In this document: one piece after another, positions 1-7,725 of the stretch | Layout: each line of letters opens with the position of its first letter | Numbering within the stretch: the stretch's first letter is position 1 | Assembly: GCA_025800365.1 (NCBI GenBank) | Contig: JAOXRT010000027.1 | Coordinates: forward strand, 62,001-126,000 | DNA length: 64,000 bases | Direction of reading: 5' to 3' | From: Cellvibrionaceae bacterium | GTDB taxonomy: Bacteria; Pseudomonadota; Gammaproteobacteria; Pseudomonadales; Cellvibrionaceae | Made by a program: the position numbers and the translations under genes | Notes under the pieces: model-generated | What the model was told of the DNA's origin: nothing | What the model saw: only the letters and a program-made list of their open reading frames with translations | Database searches by the model: none

Positions 1-854
1 TCAACATCATCTCTTCTAGCCGAAATCAAGGCGGTATCGCCTGATAGAGCAACTCGCACACCAAAGATATCTGTATGCCCACCATCTGCCGCCATTAACT
101 TAGCTTGCTGCTGCCATTTTCCATCTTCAAGCACAAAAGCATAAACTGCGCCGGCCTTTTCTGCTTTTTCATCATTTAGGTCAGCACCCACCAATATTGT
201 ATTCCCATCAATGGCTACGCTGATGCCAAAGAGATCACCCTCGGCACCATCGCCTGCTGTTAACTTGCTTTGAAATTGCCACCCTCCGTGCTGGCGTCGA
301 TAAACATAGGCAGAGCCGGAATCTTTTGCCACAGCATCGCTATGGGGTGCACCGATGACCATAAAGCTTTCTGTAAGAGCAATACTCTGTCCAAACGCAT
401 CACCAGCCTTGCCGTCAGTCGCTGCAAGCCAAGCTTTCTCCTGCCATTCTTTGCCCTGCTGTTCAAATATCAGCACTGCGCCGGCATCCTCAGCAACATC
501 ATCCCGCCTTGATACACCCAATACTGCAGTGCTACCTTTTAGAGCCACATTGCCCCCCAAGGTATCACCGGTTTTTGCTTGCCTAGCAAGCAATTTACTA
601 TCCAAACGCCACCCTTCTGGGCTCTGTTTATAAACATAAGCAGCGCCTGCATCCTTCACAGTGCCTAGTTTAGTTTCTAAATCAGCATTGAAAGCGCCAA
701 CTAATGCGGTATCGCCATCAATCGCCACGCTAAATGCAAAAGAATCACCTGGCTTGCCGTCATAGGCCAGCAGCTTCTGTTGCTCAGCACTGACATGGAC
801 GACAGAGAGTGTAGTGATAAGAAGTAAAATTGACTGTTTAAGTATGTTTAACAT
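1..854 (-). CDS. FG-GAP repeat exported protein (partial, cut by left edge)
   Basis: The frame opens at ATG 854 and runs off the left edge without a stop, so only the first ~284 residues are visible. Residues 1-24 look like a signal peptide (LKQ start, hydrophobic ILLLITTLSVV core, likely cleavage after VSA), so the product is exported. The remainder holds at least five repeats of 50-60 residues, each with a GD.FG..VA(L/I).G.TAL.GA core and an AYVY/AVLIF/AVYAF strand. This is the FG-GAP (integrin alpha-like) beta-propeller pattern. Such propellers usually serve surface binding or adhesion; no enzyme role is implied. The next gene, at 1012, is divergent. Confidence 0.85.
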   Translation of the reverse strand, partial: MLNILKQSILLLITTLSVVHVSAEQQKLLAYDGKPGDSFAFSVAIDGDTALVGAFNADLETKLGTVKDAGAAYVYKQSPEGWRLDSKLLARQAKTGDTLGGNVALKGSTAVLGVSRRDDVAEDAGAVLIFEQQGKEWQEKAWLAATDGKAGDAFGQSIALTESFMVIGAPHSDAVAKDSGSAYVYRRQHGGWQFQSKLTAGDGAEGDLFGISVAIDGNTILVGADLNDEKAEKAGAVYAFVLEDGKWQQQAKLMAADGGHTDIFGVRVALSGDTALISARRDDV

Positions 855-1011
855 CAAGACAACTCTTTTGCATCAAGGGTTTTACCGATAAAGTATCGGG
901 CTATTAGATTAGGATATTAACCGGAAGCGCCAGCAGTACAAGTAGTACCGAGCTGAGAAGAGAAGTACATAAGATAGATACATAAGATAAGAACAGAAAA
1001 CAAGCAAGTAG

Positions 1012-1476
1012 ATGATAAACCACCTTAAACCGCAATCTATCGAAGCCGCACAAGCTATATACCAGGTCTTTCAAGCCTCCTATAAAGTCGAAGCAGCAAT
1101 AATTGGAACAGATAACTTCCCACCCTTGTCGAGAAGTGTGAAAGATATCTCTCGCTCGAAAAACGTATTTTACGGCTACTATGACGAAAGCGAGTTGGCA
1201 GGAGTCATTGAAGTCGAACGACTTGAAAATCGACTAGATATTAATAGCTTGGTCGTATCACCAGAGCACTTTAGAAAAGGTATTGCCGGAAAGCTGATCA
1301 CGTATGTGCTTACTCAGTTTGACCACGATGAAGCTGTGGTAGAAACTGCAACCGCGAATAAGCCTGCTATCCAGCTCTATGAGAAATATGGCTTTGTTAA
1401 ATTTAAACAATGGGTACCGGATCACGGTGTCACTAAAACGGCTTTAACCCGCCGAAGCAACAACTCCAGCGAATAA
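1012..1476 (+). CDS. GNAT-family N-acetyltransferase
   Basis: A 154-residue protein with the GNAT fold pattern. A substrate-side half (residues ~1-75) is followed by motif A at ~81-98 (LVVSPEHFRKGIAGKLI), whose R-K-G-I-A-G segment is the acetyl-CoA pyrophosphate loop. Near the C-terminus ETATANKPAIQLYEKYGF is the usual motif-B end. It should transfer an acetyl group from acetyl-CoA to an amine. The acceptor cannot be told from sequence. The start is ATG 1012 with only a weak upstream Shine-Dalgarno. The next gene starts 16 bp after the stop, so the two are probably co-transcribed. Confidence 0.85.
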   Translation: MINHLKPQSIEAAQAIYQVFQASYKVEAAIIGTDNFPPLSRSVKDISRSKNVFYGYYDESELAGVIEVERLENRLDINSLVVSPEHFRKGIAGKLITYVLTQFDHDEAVVETATANKPAIQLYEKYGFVKFKQWVPDHGVTKTALTRRSNNSSE

Positions 1477-1492
1477 TAAGGAACGCTTGTAA

Positions 1493-1891
1493 ATGGATTT
1501 GAATTTTCAGTATGCCCACCACCAAAGCAATGAATCGGACACTACGCACAATATCAGCAAAGAAAATGCTCTCAATGCCTTTGACCAATTCGACTGGGAC
1601 GGCGAAGTAGAGAAAGCCAATCAGCTTAACAACTGCTCACCCACCCTAAGCATTCTAGTTAACGGCAGCTCTGAAATGATTTGGGTATCGGGCGTCGGCT
1701 CACACAAGTGCTCCGCATTTATTTCAGAGTGTTGTTTTCCTGGGGAAGTGAAGAGGCTGTTTGGTCTATACAAAAGCCAAGGAACAATCTCTTTATATTC
1801 TGATTGCCTCAACAAAGCTAAGGCACGCGAAGCGATCGAATTGTTTTTAGAAAAAGACTATAAAGGGCTAGAAAAACTATACCGAGAATAG
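1493..1891 (+). CDS. Small protein of unknown function
   Basis: I do not recognise this 132-residue protein. It has no signal peptide or membrane segment and is acidic. It contains five cysteines, including a CC pair in ISECCFPGEV, and ends in an amphipathic helix-rich tail (AREAIELFLEKDYKGLEKLY). The size and alpha/beta pattern would suit a small immunity-type or cytosolic accessory protein, but that is a guess. It lies 16 bp behind the GNAT gene with AAGGA about 10 nt before ATG 1493, which supports real translation. Its stop codon lies inside a hairpin (1886-1918) that faces the convergent DUF1295 gene. Confidence 0.6.
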   Translation: MDLNFQYAHHQSNESDTTHNISKENALNAFDQFDWDGEVEKANQLNNCSPTLSILVNGSSEMIWVSGVGSHKCSAFISECCFPGEVKRLFGLYKSQGTISLYSDCLNKAKAREAIELFLEKDYKGLEKLYRE

Positions 1892-1918
1892 AGCGAGTTT
1901 TTGCTACTCACTCTATTC
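1886..1918. terminator. Hairpin between convergent genes, possible bidirectional terminator
   Basis: Left arm GAATAGAGCGAG (1886-1897) pairs with CTCACTCTATTC (1907-1918) with one mismatch and a 9-nt loop. It overlaps the stop codon of the 1493 gene and lies 15 bp from the stop of the opposing gene. There is no T-run on either side, so efficient intrinsic termination is uncertain. Confidence 0.4.
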
Positions 1919-1932
1919 CCCAAGCCTTCTGA

Positions 1933-2802
1933 CTAGCGCTTCAACTTCGGAATCAACACCGGTGTATTTTGCTTATAAGCTTGATACCCCGCCTCCTCGC
2001 CCCAGCGCTTATCCGCGCCAGCCTCAAGGCCTGGAATACCAGAAATACGGGTTAACAATACGATAACAAATAGCGGGCTCAACAGGGCCGCATATTGCCA
2101 ACCTTGAAGAACGGGCAGCGCTAGAATCGCCACACCAATCCATAAGCAGATCTCACCGAAATAATTCGGGTGGCGAGAATGGGCCCATAAGCCACTATCA
2201 ATATAGCGGCCTTTGTTGGCAGGATCGGCACGGAAAATACGCTTTTGGCGATCTGAAATAGCTTCAAAGGCAAAGCCCAATAGCCATAGGCCAATCGCAA
2301 AGCCATCCCACAGCTGCAGCTCCAAGGTGGTTTCACTACTGATAGCCGCAAGTGCCGCAGCGGCGGTAAAGGAAACCCACAGGCCTTGCAGTGTCCAGAC
2401 CACAAAGAAGCGAGCAAAATTAGGCTTTATCTCATCGAAGCGATGATCCGAGCCATCTTGCAAAATACGGGTAAACAGAAAGCTACCCAAACGCAGTGCC
2501 CAAACCAGCACCATCGCCAGCAATACAATGCTGCGGGTATCCTCTTTGGCCGCCAAGAAAAAGGCCAGCAAGGTCGCACTGATATAGGTAAGGCTGCCTG
2601 TTAGATCAAAGTAACGCTCGGTTTGCCAGATATAAGCGGGAATAAACATCAGCCACTGCACGGCGAAAGCTACCGCCATGCAAATAGCAAAAATCGGCCA
2701 ATCAAAAGCCTGCAAACTATGACTACTGCCCGCATAGCCCAAACCTGTCGCAACCACTGCGATCACCAATAAGAATTTCAACGCCCGCATATACTTCGCC
2801 AT
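1933..2802 (-). CDS. DUF1295 / steroid 5-alpha-reductase-like membrane protein
   Basis: A 289-residue integral membrane protein with about seven hydrophobic segments. The C-terminal half carries the DUF1295/ICMT-like signature GLWAHSRHPNYFGE (around residue 206), where the HPNY...E block binds the cofactor in steroid reductase and isoprenylcysteine methyltransferase relatives. An NADPH-dependent reductase or methyltransferase acting on a lipid is therefore likely, but substrate and reaction are unknown. Start ATG 2802 has GAGGGCCTT before it. Overlapping frames on both strands are shadows. It stands alone, convergent with the 1493 gene. Confidence 0.85.
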   Translation of the reverse strand: MAKYMRALKFLLVIAVVATGLGYAGSSHSLQAFDWPIFAICMAVAFAVQWLMFIPAYIWQTERYFDLTGSLTYISATLLAFFLAAKEDTRSIVLLAMVLVWALRLGSFLFTRILQDGSDHRFDEIKPNFARFFVVWTLQGLWVSFTAAAALAAISSETTLELQLWDGFAIGLWLLGFAFEAISDRQKRIFRADPANKGRYIDSGLWAHSRHPNYFGEICLWIGVAILALPVLQGWQYAALLSPLFVIVLLTRISGIPGLEAGADKRWGEEAGYQAYKQNTPVLIPKLKR

Positions 2803-2939
2803 AAGGCCCTCGCTTTTAATTATTTTCTACGTATTGCTAGAGATTTAGGATCATCGACCAATGTAACTATGACTATAAGACTTAGGAAGTAGTAAAGCAA
2901 GACAATGATATAGCGCGCGCCCACGAAGCTAGAGGCTTG

Positions 2940-3332
2940 TTAAGCTTTGCAGCTCTTAGAGTTGGCCTCGAACCAATCTGGTAAGTCCGGATTTAAACGC
3001 TGCCAAAGAACACCATGGTAGAAAGGCTGCCTTATCTCTCGAAGCACCAGCACAGCAGTGCTGAGCAAGCTTAAAGAAGCTGCAATGTGCCAGCTGATAA
3101 GATTCAAGCTTATCGAGGCTATGGTCAAAAGCACAAAAATCGAAGCCCATATCAGCTCAGGTATTCGAGACATCCGAACAATATTACAGAATAGAAAGAA
3201 GTGAGCGACTACAAACAAAACGATAACCGACAAAAGCCAGGAGTATGGAAGCAAATACCACGCCCCAAGCAGGGCGGTGGCAATAATTACCCCATCGAAA
3301 ACTGAAAATCGAAAACCTGGATTAAAATCCAT
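2940..3332 (-). CDS. Small integral membrane protein, unknown function
   Basis: A 130-residue protein with roughly four hydrophobic helices (LLGAWYLLPYSWLLSVIVLFV, WASIFVLLTIASISL, ISWHIAASLSLLSTAV and a shorter one), then a soluble tail rich in W, P and D (LWQRLNPDLPDWFEA). No catalytic motif is recognised. It follows the DsrE-like gene on the same strand with a 20-bp gap, so the two may form an operon. It is real by composition and membrane pattern, but its role is unknown. Confidence 0.6.
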   Translation of the reverse strand: MDFNPGFRFSVFDGVIIATALLGAWYLLPYSWLLSVIVLFVVAHFFLFCNIVRMSRIPELIWASIFVLLTIASISLNLISWHIAASLSLLSTAVLVLREIRQPFYHGVLWQRLNPDLPDWFEANSKSCKA

Positions 3333-3352
3333 AGTGCTCGTGGCTCTACAAA

Positions 3353-3901
3353 TTAAAACGGATTAACCGTAAACCCGTCCTGCTGCAATAGGGCATGAGC
3401 CGTCATTGCAGAAAGCGACATTTGCACACCTTGGTAAAGATCTTCGTTCTTGATACCGTAATAGGCCGCTGTTTGGCCACACAGGAAGACTTGGGTATTG
3501 TTATCTAGCAGTGCTTGTAACAGAAGTAAATTAGGATTTTCCGCCAACTCTTTTTTCGCACGAGCCTTATTGTGCAGTAAATCATTAGCCGCCTTACCGT
3601 GGACGACAAGGGCGAGCTCTATATTTTCAGCTTTTACACCCGCGGCCACATGCATATTGATAAAACGAGCCAGCGAGTTAAAACTACGATTTAACTTGCC
3701 TTCCTCGGCAGGCTTTCCAACATCAAAAGCCACTTTAAATTTAGCATTTGGGCTGACCGCCTTGCTCTGATTAACTTTGGCATTTTCGCCAAAATTCTTA
3801 ATCTGCGGGCCAGGTGTAAAAGCCTCAGGGCCAGCCATGGCGCTGTCCAATACACTTAAGCTCAGAAGCGATGCCAGCAAGACCGTATTCATAAACTTCA
3901 C
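3353..3901 (-). CDS. DsrE-family periplasmic protein
   Basis: A DsrE/DsrF-like fold protein. After an N-terminal signal peptide (MNTVLLASLLSLSVLDSAMAG) comes a domain with strand-helix repeats, the segment VFLCGQTAAYYGI with the single conserved cysteine, and VQMSLSAMTAHALLQQDGF typical of secreted DsrE proteins. Family members handle sulfur transfer or persulfides. The exported versions are poorly characterised. I prefer the GTG start at 3901 because AAGGAAGG sits 7 nt upstream. An ATG at 3892 and a longer frame from 3928 are alternatives. The small membrane protein gene follows 20 bp downstream. Confidence 0.8.
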   Translation of the reverse strand: MKFMNTVLLASLLSLSVLDSAMAGPEAFTPGPQIKNFGENAKVNQSKAVSPNAKFKVAFDVGKPAEEGKLNRSFNSLARFINMHVAAGVKAENIELALVVHGKAANDLLHNKARAKKELAENPNLLLLQALLDNNTQVFLCGQTAAYYGIKNEDLYQGVQMSLSAMTAHALLQQDGFTVNPF

Positions 3902-3971
3902 TTTTACACCTTCCTTTTTTACTTGCACAGCTACTCAATCAAGCCCTAGATTTGGTAAACACCTTAACTGG

Positions 3972-5060
3972 CTAATTCAAACCCTGACGAATAAAGCGCA
4001 TTAGATATTCTTTAACTTCATCTTCAGTGTAATCCTGCACACTCCAATAGCGCAGCGACCAAACATTACAGAAGAAATACACCATATTAGCCGCTAAGCG
4101 CGACTTCGGGGCATCGAAAACGCCTTCTTTGTTGCCTTCAATAATGATAGCTTCCCAAAGCTGGGTAAACTTGCGCTCGATATCAAAAACCTTCTCGCGA
4201 TTATGGCGGCTCAGTGCACGAGTTTCACGATAGACCAAGTTAATATAGCGACGATTTTTTGAAATGTACTTCATATAAGCCGAGACGGCTTCTTCTAGCT
4301 TTTGCACTGGAGGATGATCGGTACTCATCTCTTCATACATATAATCGAAGATCTCTTCCATGCAGCCACTGGTGATCATAAAGAGCAGATCTTCTTTACT
4401 CTCGATGTACTGGTACATGGTAGAAATTGGCAAACCAGCTGCCTTAGCCACTTTACGGATGGTAGTGGCCGCATAGCCTTCTCGACCAATCACTTCACAG
4501 GCACCTTCAAAGATACGACGCTTCTTGTCTTCGATGGCCTGCTCTTTGGCACTCAGGGGGGCACTCTTACTAGCAACTGGCTGCTGCTCACTGCGGGCAG
4601 CGACAATTTCTTCGGCTTTTGCCGCGGCTTCACCAATATCGTACCAAAGGCCTTGCAAGTTATATTCGGCAATTAGCGTTTCAGGGCTCGTCTTATGTTC
4701 TGCAGCACCGCGAAACAGCTGTACGCGTATAGCGCAACGTTCGCTATTTTTGAAAATCACTTCGGCGACAGCTTGTAAGCAAGCCCCCTCACCTTGGGCG
4801 AAGGCATTTAGGTGGGTGTTTTCAATACGTAAAAGGCGGTGCTTTTCTTGGCTGCGTAATAATTCATGGGCAGCAACCCAAGCCATACGGGCGCAGGCAT
4901 CATCCAGTACCCATGCATGATTACCGACATCTTCCTTGGTTAGATCCGATTCAATGCAAACGCCCTTTTCATTCGCGCGTTTACGAATACTGTAGCTGCT
5001 TTCTATTTTATTAAGCTTATGCTCGAGGCTTTTATCTGCAGTTTGTTTGTCTTCGGCCAT
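3972..5060 (-). CDS. TetR-family regulator with hotdog-like N-terminal domain
   Basis: A long TetR regulator (about 362 residues; usual length ~200). The TetR HTH lies at ~178-228 (EGYAATTIRKVAKAAGLPIS, then TMYQYIESKEDLL), followed by the helical ligand/dimer domain. The N-terminal half (~45-140) has the helix-then-strands rhythm of a PaaI-like hotdog thioesterase: LDDACARMAWVAAHELL, LLRIENTHLNAFAQGEG, AVAEVIFKNSERCAIRVQLF. The hotdog assignment is by pattern only. A linker rich in A, E and Q joins the halves. Start ATG 5060 has GGGGGACCC before it; the longer frame from 5141 lacks such support. It is divergent from a MATE exporter, its likely target. Confidence 0.85.
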   Translation of the reverse strand: MAEDKQTADKSLEHKLNKIESSYSIRKRANEKGVCIESDLTKEDVGNHAWVLDDACARMAWVAAHELLRSQEKHRLLRIENTHLNAFAQGEGACLQAVAEVIFKNSERCAIRVQLFRGAAEHKTSPETLIAEYNLQGLWYDIGEAAAKAEEIVAARSEQQPVASKSAPLSAKEQAIEDKKRRIFEGACEVIGREGYAATTIRKVAKAAGLPISTMYQYIESKEDLLFMITSGCMEEIFDYMYEEMSTDHPPVQKLEEAVSAYMKYISKNRRYINLVYRETRALSRHNREKVFDIERKFTQLWEAIIIEGNKEGVFDAPKSRLAANMVYFFCNVWSLRYWSVQDYTEDEVKEYLMRFIRQGLN

Positions 5061-5097
5061 TGGGTCCCCCAAATTTTGCCCAATTGTAGCAAATCCA

Positions 5098-5131
5098 TTG
5101 AATAAAGAATGCATTATTATACAATTATTGT
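5098..5131 (+). promoter_or_regulatory. Candidate promoter and operator for the MATE gene
   Basis: TTGAAT (5098-5103), a 16-nt spacer and TACAAT (5120-5125) match a sigma-70 promoter about 30 bp before the MATE start. The perfect palindrome ACAATTATTGT (5121-5131) overlaps the -10, where a repressor such as the divergent TetR could act. Predicted by eye only. Confidence 0.4.
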
Positions 5132-5155
5132 TTATCGCCACTTACAATTAACCCT

Positions 5156-6505
5156 ATGCATAACAGTACTTCTGTCAGCCATGCTCCGGCGGGTCGCACC
5201 TTCTTAAAATACTTGCTGCCCTCACTTATCGGTCTACTAGCCATCTCCTCGGCATCTATCGTGGACGGCATTTTTATCGGCCGCTATGAAGGTGAAACCG
5301 CTCTTGCAGCCATCAATCTGCTGATCCCTATTTTTTCGATGTATGCCGGGCTTTTTTATATGCTGGCCGTCGGCGGCTCGGTATCAGCCGGTAAGTGGAT
5401 TGGTGAGCAAAATCTTGACGATAGCTCAGCGATTTTCAGCAAAACCCTAATCGCACTAGCGCTGATATCAATACTCTTTGCCGGCAGTAGCACTCTGCTG
5501 GCTGATACCCTTTATGGCCTACTGGGCGCGCAAGACTCACTGAAAGAGCTGCTTAACGATTATTTCAAAACCTTACTGCCATTTTTACCCATTCAAGCTT
5601 TAAGCGTAGGCCTATACTTCTTCGTGCGCATTGCCGGCAAACCCACTCTCGCATCTGCGGCCTTGATAGCCGCTGCCGTTTTAAATATTGCCTTGGATTA
5701 TCTATTTATCGCGAAACTCGATCTAGGACTATACGGCGCGGCCCTTGCTACTGGGCTTTCTCAGTTGTCAGCTTTACTGGTCTTACTGTTATACTTTTTT
5801 CAGAAAGATAAAATCCTACAATTCGGTATTCGTCAAAAGAACTGGAGCAGCCTTGCTGCAAGCGCTTTTAATGGGCTTTCTGAGTTTATCAATGAGATGT
5901 CGGCTGGCACTGTCGCTTTTATTATTAACTTACTCATTATCAAACAATTGGGCACTCAAGGCTTAGCGGCTTTCAGTCTGGTTAATTACACGATGTTTAT
6001 TGGCCTTTTGGTCAGCTTCAGTATTGCCGATTGCCTGCAAGCACTAAGCAGCCAGTGTTATGGGGCCAAGCAATGGGACCAGCTCCGCCGTTTTTTATTC
6101 ATAGCGTTAGCTAGCAGCATCTCTGTCGGTATCGCTTTTAGTATTCTTCTACTCAGGTCGGCCGATTCGATTATGGCGGTATTTATTAAAGGCCAAAACC
6201 CCGAGCTACTTGAGCAAGCCATGTTATTTGCCAGTATTTTGTGGCCGGTGTTTATTTTAAATGGCTTGAACATTACCCTTTCAGCCTATTTAACGGCGCT
6301 ACATAAGGCCGCTGCTTCGTCTCTAATCGCTCTAAGCCGAAGTTTAATTTTACCGCTGTTGTTTATTGCCTTGTTCATCAACTTTTTACCCGAGTACTCG
6401 CCGGTGTTGAGCATTACCTTGGCAGAAGGCTTTACGTTGATCGTGGCGATTCTTCTATATTGGAAATTTAGTATTTCTCGTATGCAACAAGAGAGCCGCA
6501 CATAA
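5156..6505 (+). CDS. MATE-family multidrug/metabolite exporter
   Basis: A 449-residue inner-membrane protein with about twelve hydrophobic helices in two similar halves. It starts LLPSLIGLLAISSASIVDGIFIG, the typical MATE helix 1-2 region, and has GLFYMLAVGGSVSAGKWIGE in the loop region. MatE proteins export organic cations or metabolites by Na+ or H+ antiport. It is transcribed away from the hotdog-TetR gene with a 95-bp shared promoter region, which suggests local repression and export of that regulator's ligand. ATG 5156 has no clear Shine-Dalgarno. A palindromic repeat element begins 25 bp after the stop. Confidence 0.88.
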   Translation: MHNSTSVSHAPAGRTFLKYLLPSLIGLLAISSASIVDGIFIGRYEGETALAAINLLIPIFSMYAGLFYMLAVGGSVSAGKWIGEQNLDDSSAIFSKTLIALALISILFAGSSTLLADTLYGLLGAQDSLKELLNDYFKTLLPFLPIQALSVGLYFFVRIAGKPTLASAALIAAAVLNIALDYLFIAKLDLGLYGAALATGLSQLSALLVLLLYFFQKDKILQFGIRQKNWSSLAASAFNGLSEFINEMSAGTVAFIINLLIIKQLGTQGLAAFSLVNYTMFIGLLVSFSIADCLQALSSQCYGAKQWDQLRRFLFIALASSISVGIAFSILLLRSADSIMAVFIKGQNPELLEQAMLFASILWPVFILNGLNITLSAYLTALHKAAASSLIALSRSLILPLLFIALFINFLPEYSPVLSITLAEGFTLIVAILLYWKFSISRMQQESRT

Positions 6506-6529
6506 CTTTTTACCGAACTGACCGCATGC

Positions 6530-6695
6530 CATGGATAGGGCACACTTTGCCGGACACGCAAAAAGCTGGGTCCATCCAAGCTCGCTTCCTCTTGGATTCG
6601 CACCATCCGGGTGCTCAGCCTTCGGCCAAGCCCAAAATCTCTCCTAGAGATTTGGTCAAGTCGGAAACGGCCCTGCAAAGTGCGCCCTACCCATG
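6530..6695. repeat. Palindromic repeat element, copy 1
   Basis: Terminal arms 6530-6550 and 6675-6695 pair at 19 of 21 positions (CATGGATAGGGC... against ...GCCCTACCCATG), enclosing ~124 nt with smaller hairpins such as AATCTCTCCTAGAGATT. The internal segment from 6557 (CGCAAAAAGC, GTCCAT, AGCTC, TCCTC) is shared with the element at 6779-6894 in opposite orientation. No coding potential is credible. It lies just after the MATE stop. Confidence 0.6.
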
Positions 6696-6778
6696 ACTTG
6701 CTGCAATTGAAGATTAACCCTGCATAAAATGCATGGCGCCCTACACCCTTTACGCATACTCAAAAAATTTACGATGCA

Positions 6779-6894
6779 GAATGTCTTGGGCGGGTAGTGC
6801 TATGACGGGGCATCTCCGACTTGGAGGAGGAGGTGAGCTGGCATGGACGCCGCTTTTTGCGACCCCGTCATAGCACTACCCGCCCAAGATATTC
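6779..6894. repeat. Palindromic repeat element, copy 2 (inverted relative to copy 1)
   Basis: A 27-bp perfect inverted repeat (6784-6810 with 6863-6889), extended by four more pairs after one mismatch on the outside, surrounds a 52-nt loop. Read on the minus strand the loop carries CGCAAAAAGC, GTCCAT, AGCTC and TCCTC in the same order as copy 1. It starts 30 bp past the stop of the minus-strand operon that ends at 6925 and could act as its 3' end. Confidence 0.7.
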
Positions 6895-6924
6895 GTTCAG
6901 CCTCCACACTGCAGGATATACAGA

Positions 6925-7296
6925 CTACAAGCCCATCGGATTATCAATTATAAATTGCCACTCACCGTCAGCATTCTTCTGTAAAACATCAATAGCCTTG
7001 TGAAGCTCAGGTGAATCAGATTTATCATCCGCCCAATGCCAAGCAACAACTACCAAAGCCGTATTTTCAACAATATGAATACTGCGCCTTACCAAGGCCA
7101 TATTGGCGATAATATCCGTGAAACGCTCAAGCTCAGCATTAAGCTCGGTCTCGTTTTGAGTTAACTCACCGTCTGCTTTGACATAAGCACCCTGCTCAAC
7201 ATACAAAGCCCTTGCAGTAGCGTAGTCTTTTTTCAGCAAAGATTTGACCAAGGTTTTATAAACCGCCTCAATAGCTTCTTTATCAATAGCGCTCAT
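6925..7296 (-). CDS. SnoaL/NTF2-like protein
   Basis: A ~123-residue alpha+beta protein of the NTF2-like superfamily. An opening helix (DKEAIEAVYKTLVKSLLKKDYATARALY) is followed by curved strands ending in VVVAWHWADD and WQFIIDNPMGL. The family includes ketosteroid isomerases, SnoaL cyclases and many small-molecule binding proteins. No catalytic assignment is possible here. I place the start at ATG 7296 because GGAG lies 7 nt upstream, rather than at 7308. It is the last gene of the beta-oxidation operon, 30 bp after a second NTF2-like gene. Confidence 0.75.
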   Translation of the reverse strand: MSAIDKEAIEAVYKTLVKSLLKKDYATARALYVEQGAYVKADGELTQNETELNAELERFTDIIANMALVRRSIHIVENTALVVVAWHWADDKSDSPELHKAIDVLQKNADGEWQFIIDNPMGL

Positions 7297-7326
7297 AAAT
7301 GACTCCATCGGTTTTCAAGTAGATAG

Positions 7327-7710
7327 TTAAGCTGGGTTTTTGCGATAAGAATCTTTAACCTTGATTTTATCGCCAGCAAATTCAAATAGATCGCAGCCCA
7401 TCAAGTTGACACTACTGCCATCAGCCTTGGTGCCCGTAAAACGCCACTCGGATACACCACGATCACCCGCAACAAAGTGAGTGTCTTCGTTCCACTTCGC
7501 ATCAGGGAAGACCTTAAAAATAGTTAGATAACTTTCCCTAACAGCGGCCAAACCTTCAGCGCGATTACCGAATATATCCGCACCTGCCGAGCTATCGAAA
7601 CGGCAATCTTCTGACATACAAGCCATGAGAGCATCAATATCATGATCATTCCAAGCTTGGGCAAAATCTTTTAATAACTGTAGGCGAGTCGCCTGTAGAG
7701 ATTCACTCAT
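7327..7710 (-). CDS. SnoaL-like / nuclear transport factor 2 family protein
   Basis: A 127-residue NTF2-like protein. The helix pair LLKDFAQAWNDHDIDALMACMSEDCRF is the classic SnoaL opening, followed by GAAVRES-type helix and strands WNEDTHFVAGDRGVSEWRFTGT and VNLMGCDLFEFAGDKI. It probably binds or isomerises a hydrophobic intermediate. Polyketide and steroid pathway members of the family do this, but the substrate is unknown. GAGGATACT precedes ATG 7710. It lies between the DUF2889 gene and another NTF2-like gene, all in one minus-strand operon. Confidence 0.82.
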   Translation of the reverse strand: MSESLQATRLQLLKDFAQAWNDHDIDALMACMSEDCRFDSSAGADIFGNRAEGLAAVRESYLTIFKVFPDAKWNEDTHFVAGDRGVSEWRFTGTKADGSSVNLMGCDLFEFAGDKIKVKDSYRKNPA

Positions 7711-7725
7711 AGTATCCTCATTACT

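Noticed and set aside
4302-4920. Plus-strand open frames across the hotdog-TetR gene
   Set aside because: Antisense shadows of a well-supported regulator.
6286-6678. A 130-residue open frame on the minus strand across the end of the MATE gene and the repeat
   Set aside because: It runs through the palindromic repeat and the antisense of MATE; composition is not protein-like.
6779-6894. Integron attC site
   Set aside because: The long perfect stem lacks the RYYYAAC/GTTRRRY ends, and no integrase or cassette is present.
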